This document shows positions 1 through 7,508 of a stretch of DNA of 42,201 nucleotides, piece after piece (within the stretch, counting starts at the first letter, position 1; the number at the start of each line of letters is the position of its first letter). Origin of the DNA: a virus; the IMG/VR virus record IMGVR_UViG_3300030419_005073, positions 12,072 to 54,272 of that record; one strand, given 5' to 3'. The position numbers were made by a program, and so were the translations under genes. The notes under the pieces are model-generated. The model ran no database searches. It saw nothing but the letters and a program-made list of their open reading frames with translations, and was not told where the DNA came from.

Positions 1-351
1 TGGGTAAAATCTCTACACGATGATAGAAAGTGGAAAGATAATCCAGACCTTACTCACGGAGAATGGGTAAAACCAATTTGGCCATCAAACAGGTCTATGG
101 TTGGTTCAATACCAACACCTTATATTTTTGATGATAGATGTAGATTTGATGACGCGGCTGACGCGATGAAGTATTGGTATGATATGGATTCAGAGAAAAG
201 ACGAGAATGTGGTATGAAAGGATATGAATTTGTGAATAATGATGAGTCTATGATGTCTGCTACAAATATGTGTCAGAATTTTATGGATCATATGGATACT
301 GCTTTTGAAAAGTGGAAACCAAGAAAACGTTATAGTATTTTTAAAACATAG
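1..351 (+). CDS. Glycosyltransferase, C-terminal part (5' end outside window)
   Basis: The frame is open from base 1, so this is the last 116 residues of a longer protein rather than a short gene starting at the internal ATG (97). The visible part looks like the C-terminal helix region of a GT-B (GT1/GT4-like) glycosyltransferase: a DDAADAM helix followed by a W-x-DMDSEKRRECG segment and a tail ending in WKPRKR, the usual position of the closing helices. No nucleotide-sugar site is visible because it lies upstream. The next gene, another GT-B enzyme, starts eight bases downstream behind an AGGAGTTATA ribosome site, so the two are probably co-transcribed. The family assignment is an inference from a fragment. 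Confidence 0.6.
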   Translation, partial: WVKSLHDDRKWKDNPDLTHGEWVKPIWPSNRSMVGSIPTPYIFDDRCRFDDAADAMKYWYDMDSEKRRECGMKGYEFVNNDESMMSATNMCQNFMDHMDTAFEKWKPRKRYSIFKT

Positions 352-359
352 GAGTTATA

Positions 360-1691
360 ATGAATGATAAACCGGTTTGTTTAGTTACAGCACCCGTAGC
401 AACACGCAGTGGATATGGAGCACACAGTAGAGATATTTGTAGAGCTTTAATAAAATTAGATAAATATGAAGTTAAGATTTTATCTGTTCGTTGGGGTAAT
501 TGTCCAATGAATGCTTTACATGAAGATGATCCTAATGATAAGATGATTATAGAAAGATTATTAGATGGACCAAATTTATCTCAACAACCAGAATTACATA
601 TTCATATTGTTATACCAAATGAATTTCAAACTTTTGGTAAGTATAATATTGGTATTACTGCGGGTTTAGAGATGACAGCTTGTCCACCACAATGGGTTGA
701 AGGTATGAATAGAATGAATATGAACATTGTACCATCAAATTTTGTGCAAGATGTAATGTCAAGATGTGTATTTGAAATGCGAGATGATAATACAAATGAA
801 GTAAAAGGTATGTTAAAGAATGAAAAACCGATTGAAGTTTTATTTGAAGGTACAGATACAAATATCTATAAAAAAACAAAAGATTTTTCAGAAAAACTTG
901 TAGATGAAATGAAAGTTGTTGAAGAAAGTTTTAATTTTTTATATGTAGGACATTGGTTACAAGGTGATTTGGGTAAAGATAGAAAAGATACTGGTATGTT
1001 AATTAAAGTTTTTTTAGAAACTTTTAAGAATAAGAAAAAACAACCTGGTTTAATAATGAAAACTGGTGGAGCTGGATTTTCAATATTAGATAGAGAAGAG
1101 ATATTAAATAAAATAAAAGCACTTAAAGAAACAGTTAAAGGTAAATTACCAAATATATATTTAGTACACGGTGATTTTACTGATGAAGAAATTAATGAAT
1201 TATATAATCATCCTAAAGTAAAAGCACATATTAGTTTAACACACGGTGAAGGGTTTGGAAGACCGTTACTTGAAGCTACAATTTCAGAAAAACCAGTAAT
1301 AGCTCCTAATTGGAGTGGTCATTTAGATTTTTTACCAAAAAATTTAGCAATATTATTAGGTGGTGGTTTACAAAATGTTGAACCGGGTTCAGTTCCAGAA
1401 AATATGTTAGTTGAAGGTGCACAGTGGTTTACTGTTAATTATCAAGAAACATCTGCAGTTATGAAAGATGTATATAAAAACTATAGAAAATATACACTTA
1501 ATGCAAAAAAACTAGGTATTGGAAATAGATCAAAATTTTCATTAGACGGTATGACAAGAAAGTTAGGTAAAATACTTGACAAGTATGTACCAGAGTTTCC
1601 TAAAGAAGTAAAGTTAGAATTACCTAAACTAAAGAAAGCAGGTTCATCAGAACAACCTAAAATTAAATTACCTAAACTAAAGAAGGTATAA
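360..1691 (+). CDS. GT4-like glycosyltransferase with C-terminal LPKLKK repeats
   Basis: A 443-residue GT-B glycosyltransferase. The N-terminal Rossmann-like half opens with a beta-strand and a glycine-containing loop (APVATRSGYGAHSRD). The C-terminal half has THGEGFGRPLLEA (about residues 297-309), the E-x7-E-type nucleotide-sugar motif region of GT4 enzymes. It should transfer a sugar from an NDP-sugar in the cytoplasm; donor and acceptor cannot be read. The last 30 residues are unusual: a lysine-rich tail carrying LPKLKK twice, encoded by an exact 18-base repeat (1619-1636 and 1667-1684). The start is supported by AGGAG at 351-355. The next gene starts one base after the stop. Confidence 0.85.
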   Translation: MNDKPVCLVTAPVATRSGYGAHSRDICRALIKLDKYEVKILSVRWGNCPMNALHEDDPNDKMIIERLLDGPNLSQQPELHIHIVIPNEFQTFGKYNIGITAGLEMTACPPQWVEGMNRMNMNIVPSNFVQDVMSRCVFEMRDDNTNEVKGMLKNEKPIEVLFEGTDTNIYKKTKDFSEKLVDEMKVVEESFNFLYVGHWLQGDLGKDRKDTGMLIKVFLETFKNKKKQPGLIMKTGGAGFSILDREEILNKIKALKETVKGKLPNIYLVHGDFTDEEINELYNHPKVKAHISLTHGEGFGRPLLEATISEKPVIAPNWSGHLDFLPKNLAILLGGGLQNVEPGSVPENMLVEGAQWFTVNYQETSAVMKDVYKNYRKYTLNAKKLGIGNRSKFSLDGMTRKLGKILDKYVPEFPKEVKLELPKLKKAGSSEQPKIKLPKLKKV

Positions 1692-1692
1692 T

Positions 1693-2133
1693 ATGGAAAG
1701 AGTAATAGTTTGTCCAAAATGTTTAGATACAGATCGATGTTTTGAAGAAGTACAAGAAACTTTCAGTTCGTATTTATGTTTTAACTGTGGTTATATGAGT
1801 GATTCACGTTATAAAGTTGATGATTTGAATCTTATTGAAAAACTAAAAAATTCACCAAAATTAGTACAAGATACAAAATTTGAAGATAAAGAAAGAGGTA
1901 TAGTTTGGTTTTTATCAGTAATTAATATGGGAGAATTAGGTATGATTTTTCCCGAAGGTAATCCTGTAGAATATGTTTGGAAATACGCAAAAGTAGTTGA
2001 AATACCTGAAGAAGAACGAGCAAAGTACAATAATTATGATAGAAGACTTGATGTTGAAAATTCAATGACATTTGGTCAATATGAATTTCTTAAAGCGTGT
2101 GAAGAGTTAGGAATAACAAAGGACTTAAAGTAA
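1693..2133 (+). CDS. Zinc-ribbon protein of unknown function
   Basis: A 146-residue soluble protein that I do not recognise. The N-terminus has two CxxC knuckles, CPKC (residues 8-11) and CFNC (29-32), spaced as in a small zinc ribbon. The remainder is acidic and mixed alpha/beta with no membrane segment. Zinc ribbons of this kind bind nucleic acid or act as protein-protein modules. It sits one base after a glycosyltransferase stop codon and one base before the next start, so it belongs to the same operon, but nothing ties it to glycan chemistry. It could be a phage protein with an unrelated job. Confidence 0.7.
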   Translation: MERVIVCPKCLDTDRCFEEVQETFSSYLCFNCGYMSDSRYKVDDLNLIEKLKNSPKLVQDTKFEDKERGIVWFLSVINMGELGMIFPEGNPVEYVWKYAKVVEIPEEERAKYNNYDRRLDVENSMTFGQYEFLKACEELGITKDLK

Positions 2134-2134
2134 A

Positions 2135-2599
2135 ATGCCCAAACAAATATATACCTGGGGAAAAGTTAGAGCTGGGGATATTATATCATTCAGATATAAA
2201 GGAAAAAAAGAAACAAGTACACTTACTACTTTACTTGTGTTGAATCCGAGAATGCCATATACTAGAAAAGATAAAACTAAAACTTTTCATTTAATAGGTT
2301 TAAAGTTAGAGAGTCGTGGTAACATACCGACAATTAAAAATAAACCAATGGCTGTACAATTATTAGAAAGATTTGGTCAAATACAAGTAGTTGATGATGA
2401 GAATGGTATTTTTAGAATAGAGTTACCGAAAACAGGTCCACGTGGTGTTAGAAAAGATGTTTACAATAAATTAAAAAATCATATAAACAAGTATGCTATA
2501 TATAGAACATATGATTATAAAGAGGCTAGAAAATCACAAGTATTTTTAGAACCAATAACTTTACCTAAACCTTTAGTAGAGGTATTAATTGAAAATTAG
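2135..2599 (+). CDS. Conserved phage-type protein, unknown function
   Basis: A 154-residue basic protein without membrane segments or a recognisable catalytic motif. The N-terminal third contains a beta-rich patch (AGDIISFRYKGKK, then TTLLVLNPRMPY, then FHLIGLKLES) that looks like a small beta-barrel. The rest is mixed. I have an impression of similar short proteins in marine T4-like phages but cannot name the family or function. The gene begins one base after the zinc-ribbon gene, and its last ten bases overlap the TTG-started glycosyltransferase downstream, indicating translational coupling. Confidence 0.65.
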   Translation: MPKQIYTWGKVRAGDIISFRYKGKKETSTLTTLLVLNPRMPYTRKDKTKTFHLIGLKLESRGNIPTIKNKPMAVQLLERFGQIQVVDDENGIFRIELPKTGPRGVRKDVYNKLKNHINKYAIYRTYDYKEARKSQVFLEPITLPKPLVEVLIEN

Positions 2600-3200
2600 T
2601 TACGCGATAACAGTATGTAATGAAGAAGTAGAAATACAACGATTAGTTACATTTTTATTAAAACACAAAGAATTACAAGATGAAATAGTAATTACTTATG
2701 ATTCTAAGAATGGTATTAAAGATATAGAAGAATACTTGAAAAGTAATATTGGATTTAGTTGGCATCCATATGAATTTGATGGTAATTTTTCTGATTTAAA
2801 GAATCATACAAAATCAATGTGTAGTGGAGATTATATATTTCATTTAGATGCGGATGAAATACCTCATGAATTTTTGATGGAACAACTACATACAGTTATA
2901 GAAATGAATGATGTAGATTTAATTTGGGTACCAAGAGTAAATACAGTTGAAGGACTTACGGATGAATGGATAAATAAGTGGAGATGGAAAATTACAGAAA
3001 AAGGTTGGGTAAACTATCCAGATTATCAAGCTAGAATTTTCAAGAATCATTCAGATATTAAATGGGTTAAACCAGTACACGAAGTAATTTCAGGACATAA
3101 AAGTTTTGCACATTTACCACCACACGAAGAATTATCATTATATCATCCTAAAACTATAGACAAGCAAATAAAACAAAATCAATTATATTCTACTATATGA
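2589..3200 (+). CDS. GT2-family glycosyltransferase (TTG start)
   Basis: A 203-residue GT-A fold enzyme. It shows the GT2 opening strand and loop (SYAITVCNEE, residues 3-12) and the metal-binding acidic motif in FHLDADEIP (about residue 86 onward), where D-A-D is the DxD that binds the Mn/Mg of an NDP-sugar. It is short for GT2 and resembles the TagA/LPS-core type of single-domain GT2. The TTG at 2589 is preferred because AGAGG lies six bases upstream and the next in-frame ATG falls beyond the first conserved strand. The stop overlaps the next start as ATGA, implying coupled translation. Confidence 0.8.
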   Translation: MKISYAITVCNEEVEIQRLVTFLLKHKELQDEIVITYDSKNGIKDIEEYLKSNIGFSWHPYEFDGNFSDLKNHTKSMCSGDYIFHLDADEIPHEFLMEQLHTVIEMNDVDLIWVPRVNTVEGLTDEWINKWRWKITEKGWVNYPDYQARIFKNHSDIKWVKPVHEVISGHKSFAHLPPHEELSLYHPKTIDKQIKQNQLYSTI

Positions 3201-4213
3201 TAAAAGTTAAAATACTTAACCCAATAGAAGATAGAAATGAACCAACTTTTCGCCCTTTGTTTTTTATAAAGGATATGTTAAGAGATTATAGTATTGATAT
3301 AACTGAGTCAGACGACTTTGATTTTATGTTTGTAGGTATGAATGAATTTATAAATAAAGATGTTTCGTTAGATGAAAGTGTAGACCGTGGACTTGAAAAT
3401 TTATTTAAAATAACTGGTGATTATTTTTTATTTGATGGATCAGATTCAACATCTCTTATGGGAGCATATGAAGTTCTAGATGAAAGTAAAGCGATTTATT
3501 TATTTAAAAATCAACTATTGAATAGAGAAGAGTATAAGAAACCAACAACTTTAAATAAGTGGTTTTTTGGAACTGATAGCGATTTAGATATATCATATGA
3601 TATTTCAGATAGAAATTGGAACAGAATTAAATTAAGTGGATGGAATTTAGGTTATATGTTACCACAGTATAGAAGTTTTCAACCGATTTCAAACAGTAAA
3701 AATTTAGATGTTTGTGCGATTTATAAAGCAGAACTTCCATATAATGAAGAACATAAATTGAGAAATGATTTATATTATACAAATCATAGAAAAGGTGCAT
3801 GGGATATTTTAGATAATAAATTTTCTTCAAAAAAAGATAAACTACCATATCAAGAATATATTAATACATTATATAATTCAAAAGTTGCACTTTCACCATT
3901 TGGAATGGGAGAAATTTGTTTCAGAGATTTTGAATGTATGCAATTTGGAACACTCATAGTTAAACCAAATATGAATAGAGTGAATACAGTTCCAAATATT
4001 TATGAAGACAACGAAACATATATTGCAGTAGATTATGATTGGTCTAATCTTAATGAAAAAGTTGATTATGTATTATCAGATTTTGATCATTTAAATCAAA
4101 AAATAAACACTAATATTAGAAAAGAGTTTTTAGAAAAATATACTTATGAAAACTTGTGTATGCATTGGTATGAAATTTTTAGTAACTTAGATAAAGTTAA
4201 TAAGTATGAATAA
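3197..4213 (+). CDS. Exostosin-like/GT-B glycosyltransferase
   Basis: A 338-residue soluble protein. The most telling part is VALSPFGMGEICFRDFE (about residues 230-246) followed by a G-T-L-I-V-K strand. This has the shape of the exostosin/GT47-type donor site, SPxGxGExxxRxxExxxxGxxPI, in which Glu and Arg contact the nucleotide sugar. The N-terminal half is a variable acceptor domain. I infer a glycosyltransferase of uncertain family; sugar and linkage cannot be read. It overlaps both neighbours (ATGA at the start, 8 bases at the end), placing it in the operon between a GT2 gene and the 3,5-epimerase-like gene. Confidence 0.65.
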   Translation: MIKVKILNPIEDRNEPTFRPLFFIKDMLRDYSIDITESDDFDFMFVGMNEFINKDVSLDESVDRGLENLFKITGDYFLFDGSDSTSLMGAYEVLDESKAIYLFKNQLLNREEYKKPTTLNKWFFGTDSDLDISYDISDRNWNRIKLSGWNLGYMLPQYRSFQPISNSKNLDVCAIYKAELPYNEEHKLRNDLYYTNHRKGAWDILDNKFSSKKDKLPYQEYINTLYNSKVALSPFGMGEICFRDFECMQFGTLIVKPNMNRVNTVPNIYEDNETYIAVDYDWSNLNEKVDYVLSDFDHLNQKINTNIRKEFLEKYTYENLCMHWYEIFSNLDKVNKYE

Positions 4214-4715
4214 CGAGATATTTTCAGAAGAAGTAAAAGTATTTACACCAGAAGCTTTTGAAGATTACAGAGGTGAACTTTGGACTACTTGGAAAAAAGA
4301 TGAATTTCCAATAGATTTAGAATTTAATCATGATAAAATTACTACTACTCGTAAAAATGTAATTAGAGGTATTCACGGAGATAATAAATCTTGGAAATTA
4401 GTTACTTGTTTATACGGTGAGTTATATTTTGTAGTTGTAGATAACAGAAAAGATTCATATACATATTTGAAATGGGATCATACTATATTAAGTGATAAAA
4501 ATAAAAAGATGATTTTATTACCACCTGGTTTTGGAAATTCTTTTTGTGTTTTGAGTAACTATTCAATATTTATGTATAAATGGAGTTATAAGGGAAAATA
4601 TCCTGACGTTAAGGATCAATTTTCATTAAAATGGAACGATAAAAAAATTGGTATTAACTGGCCAATATCTAATCCTATACTTTCAGATAGAGATAACAAT
4701 TCAAAGGAGTTATAA
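4206..4715 (+). CDS. dTDP-4-dehydrorhamnose 3,5-epimerase-like cupin
   Basis: A 169-residue single-domain cupin of the RfbC/RmlC family, close to the usual 180 residues. Visible family landmarks are RGIHG (the RGxH catalytic His, about residue 56), the VVVDNRKDS strand carrying the conserved Asp, and LPPGFGNSF, the counterpart of LPxGFAHGF. The second signature is altered: the usual His after GF(A) is missing. In the family the enzyme epimerises C3 and/or C5 of 4-keto-6-deoxy sugars. Members with altered pockets act at one carbon or as 3,4-ketoisomerases, so exact chemistry is open. It lies directly before the PanB-like gene. Confidence 0.75.
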   Translation: MNNEIFSEEVKVFTPEAFEDYRGELWTTWKKDEFPIDLEFNHDKITTTRKNVIRGIHGDNKSWKLVTCLYGELYFVVVDNRKDSYTYLKWDHTILSDKNKKMILLPPGFGNSFCVLSNYSIFMYKWSYKGKYPDVKDQFSLKWNDKKIGINWPISNPILSDRDNNSKEL

Positions 4716-5641
4716 TGCCAGCAGACAGTAAAACAAAAACAACAATATTAAAATTAAGAAGACATAAAAGAACAAAAGAAAAAACTTGTATGGTAACTGC
4801 ATATGATTACCCACAAGCATTAATTGCAGATAAAGCCGGAGTTGATGTTGTTCTAGTAGGAGATTCTTGTGGTATGACGACACATGGATACAAGACAACA
4901 ATTCCTGTAACAATGGATGAAATGGTGAATCATTGTGAAGCGGTATCACGAGGAGCAAAGGATGCGTTTCTTGTAGGTGATATGCCATATATGTCTTATC
5001 AACCATCAGACCAAATAGCAATAGAAAACGCTGGAAGATTTATTAAAGCTGGAATGGATTGTGCAAAAGTAGAAGGTGCTATGATAGATAGAGTTAAAGC
5101 TATTGTAGATTCTGGTATTATGGTTATGAGTCATTTAGGACTAACACCACATACTCGTGCAAAACTTGGTGGATATAGAGTACAAGGTAAAACAGCAAAG
5201 AGTGCAGAAATTGTACTTGACCAAGCATTAAGACTACAAGATGTTGGTTGTTCTTTTCTATTATTAGAAGCGATGCCAACAGAACCAGCTGGTATGATAG
5301 CAGAGAAACTTGATATACCAGTTTACGGTATTGGAGCTGGAGATAGGGTTGATGGACAACTTGTTATTATGCATGATTTAGTTGGTTTATTTTGGGAGTT
5401 TAAATCAAAGTTTGTAAAAAGATACTGTGAAGCAGGTCAGATGATACAATCAGCACTTGAAGAGTATAAGTCTGAAGTAAAAAGTGGTCAGTTTCCAGCA
5501 CCAGAAAATTTTTATGAGATTAAAGAAGAAGAACTTGAAAAACTACTTGGTGATTCTTCTTGGAAATATGAAAAAGATAGAGTTGAGAATTTAGCAAAAC
5601 CAAAACATAGTGTAACACCTAGAACAACAAAGAGGGATTAA
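4715..5641 (+). CDS. panB: Ketopantoate hydroxymethyltransferase-like enzyme (PanB family)
   Basis: A 308-residue TIM-barrel protein, slightly longer than typical PanB (about 265). All catalytic landmarks are present: TAYDYPQA, VLVGDS with metal ligand D50, VGDMPY with D89, KVEG with K118 and E120, HLGLTPH, GGYRVQGK, the catalytic Glu in LLLEAMP (E185), and GIGAGDRVDGQ. PanB transfers the hydroxymethyl group of methylene-tetrahydrofolate to 2-ketoisovalerate. In this setting, directly before a TPP enzyme and among deoxysugar enzymes, it may instead hydroxymethylate another keto substrate. The ribosome site AAGGAGTTATA and the position right after the epimerase-like gene support the start. Its stop abuts the next ATG. 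Confidence 0.85.
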   Translation: MPADSKTKTTILKLRRHKRTKEKTCMVTAYDYPQALIADKAGVDVVLVGDSCGMTTHGYKTTIPVTMDEMVNHCEAVSRGAKDAFLVGDMPYMSYQPSDQIAIENAGRFIKAGMDCAKVEGAMIDRVKAIVDSGIMVMSHLGLTPHTRAKLGGYRVQGKTAKSAEIVLDQALRLQDVGCSFLLLEAMPTEPAGMIAEKLDIPVYGIGAGDRVDGQLVIMHDLVGLFWEFKSKFVKRYCEAGQMIQSALEEYKSEVKSGQFPAPENFYEIKEEELEKLLGDSSWKYEKDRVENLAKPKHSVTPRTTKRD

Positions 5642-7494
5642 TGAAAGTAGCAGATTATATAATAAATCATTTAGCAGACTATGGAATTGAAGATGTATTT
5701 CTTGTTTATGGAGCTGCAAATGGGGATTTAGTAGATGCTTTTACGAGAAATGATAAAATAAGATATGTTGCTGTTATGCATGAACAAGGTGGTGGTTTCG
5801 CTGCTGAAGGACATGCTAAGATATCAGGTAAAATTGGAGTTGCTATGGCAACGAGTGGACCAGGTGGTATGAATTTTGTAACTTCTATCGGTAACTGTTT
5901 TTATGATTCAGTACCTTGTTTGTTTATAACAGGTCAAATTAATTCTAAATTTATGAGACCAGATGAAAGTATTAGACAAATTGGATTTCAAGAAACAGAT
6001 ATTATTAGTGTTGTAAAACCAATGACTAAGTATGCTAAAACTATCATGAATCCGTTAGATGTTAAATATGAATTAGAAAAGGCTATTCATATGGCAACAG
6101 AGGGAAGGCCAGGTCCAGTTTTATTAGATATACCAATAGATGTACAAAAGAGTGATATAGATGAAAACTCAATGATGGGATATGATGTTGGGTTAAAAAC
6201 TATGTATGATATTGATGTAATTACTAAACAGGTTGATAAATATATTGAAGATTTGAAAAATAGTGAAAGACCTTGTTTAATGATTGGTGGTGGTGTAAGA
6301 CTGAGTGGAGCAGTTGATGAGTTATTGGAACTTGGTAGAGAGTTAAAGATTCCTATGTTTCCGACTTGGAATGCATTAGACATAGTTTGTTCTGATTATG
6401 AATATTATGGTGGTAGGATCGGTACTTATGGTGGAGCAGGAAGAAACTTCGGTATACAAAACTCTGATTTATTATTAGCAATAGGAAGTAGAATATCTGG
6501 AAGAATAACGGGTGGTAATGTACATACTTTTGCTAGAGAAGCTAAAAAGTATATGGTAGATGTTGATAAGGCAGGACTACAAAAAAAGTTACAACAAGTT
6601 CCATTTGACGAATGTATTTATTCTGATGCAAAGTTGTTTATCAATATATTAAAAAACCGATTAAAACCAGCTTGGATGAGAGCTGGAAGTGGACATTTAC
6701 CAAACTTTGATTCGTGGGTAGATAAGGTAATGGATTGGAAAGAAAAATACGATCCCGTAACAGAGGATATGTTTAAACCAAGAAAATATCCACATCCATA
6801 TGCTTTTACTAGAATTTTATCAGAAGAAATGAATGACAATGATATATTCGTTGCTGATTGTGGTGGTAATATAGTTGTATGTAATCATGCATTTGAAACA
6901 AAAGTAGGACAAAGATATTTTACAAATAATGGAAATTCACCAATGGGATTTTCTTTCGCTGGTGCTATTGGAGCTGCTCTTGCTGCTGATGAATCACAAA
7001 ATGTAGTTTGTGTAATTGGTGATGGTGGATTCAATATGAATATTCAAGAGTTACAAACTATAGTTAATTATCAAATTCCAGTTAAAACTATTATATTAAA
7101 TAATCATATCTATGGTATAACAAAGGCGTTTCAAGAAACAAATTTTGAAGGTAGGTCTGAAGCTTGTGGACCAATTGGTTATAACCCACCTAATTTTGTT
7201 GATATAATTGATGCTTATAAAATTCCTACTATGGTAGTGGATGATGGTTCTGATTATGATGAGATTAGAAAACAAATTAGAGCTTTTCTGTCAGTACAGG
7301 GTCCTGTTGTTATGGATTTAAATTGTCATGAATATCATACTTACGACCCTAAAATAGTCGGATGGGAAACACCTATTGAGGATATGTACCCATATTTATC
7401 TGAAGAAGAGTTTAATGAAAATATGTATATAAAACCAATAGGGCAAAAAAGAGTTTATCCTATACTAACTGAGAACGAATTATGGGATAAGTAA
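5641..7494 (+). CDS. Acetolactate-synthase-like TPP-dependent enzyme
   Basis: A 617-residue three-domain TPP enzyme. The N-terminal Pyr domain carries the activating Glu in VMHEQGGGFAAEG (E48). The central domain has an MIGGGVR nucleotide-binding loop. The C-terminal PP domain has GDGG (460-463) and N487-N488, the GDG-x~25-NN signature binding TPP diphosphate and Mg. Length exceeds ALS large subunits (about 560-590). Alternatives in the family are acetolactate synthase, decarboxylases, and YerE, which adds a two-carbon branch from pyruvate to C4 of a 3,6-dideoxy-4-ketosugar. The cluster also encodes a 3-dehydratase-like PLP enzyme, so the YerE-like role is the most interesting reading. It is coupled to the PanB-like gene upstream. 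Confidence 0.85.
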   Translation: MKVADYIINHLADYGIEDVFLVYGAANGDLVDAFTRNDKIRYVAVMHEQGGGFAAEGHAKISGKIGVAMATSGPGGMNFVTSIGNCFYDSVPCLFITGQINSKFMRPDESIRQIGFQETDIISVVKPMTKYAKTIMNPLDVKYELEKAIHMATEGRPGPVLLDIPIDVQKSDIDENSMMGYDVGLKTMYDIDVITKQVDKYIEDLKNSERPCLMIGGGVRLSGAVDELLELGRELKIPMFPTWNALDIVCSDYEYYGGRIGTYGGAGRNFGIQNSDLLLAIGSRISGRITGGNVHTFAREAKKYMVDVDKAGLQKKLQQVPFDECIYSDAKLFINILKNRLKPAWMRAGSGHLPNFDSWVDKVMDWKEKYDPVTEDMFKPRKYPHPYAFTRILSEEMNDNDIFVADCGGNIVVCNHAFETKVGQRYFTNNGNSPMGFSFAGAIGAALAADESQNVVCVIGDGGFNMNIQELQTIVNYQIPVKTIILNNHIYGITKAFQETNFEGRSEACGPIGYNPPNFVDIIDAYKIPTMVVDDGSDYDEIRKQIRAFLSVQGPVVMDLNCHEYHTYDPKIVGWETPIEDMYPYLSEEEFNENMYIKPIGQKRVYPILTENELWDK

Positions 7495-7508
7495 GATATT
7501 TATATAAG

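Noticed and set aside
97-351. Complete 84-residue gene at the left edge
   Set aside because: The frame is open to base 1, with glycosyltransferase-like sequence before the ATG, so it is the end of a longer gene.
655-879. Minus-strand frames opposite the large genes
   Set aside because: They lie fully inside well-supported plus-strand genes, have low-complexity Leu/Tyr/Ile-rich translations typical of antisense AT-rich DNA, and lack ribosome sites.
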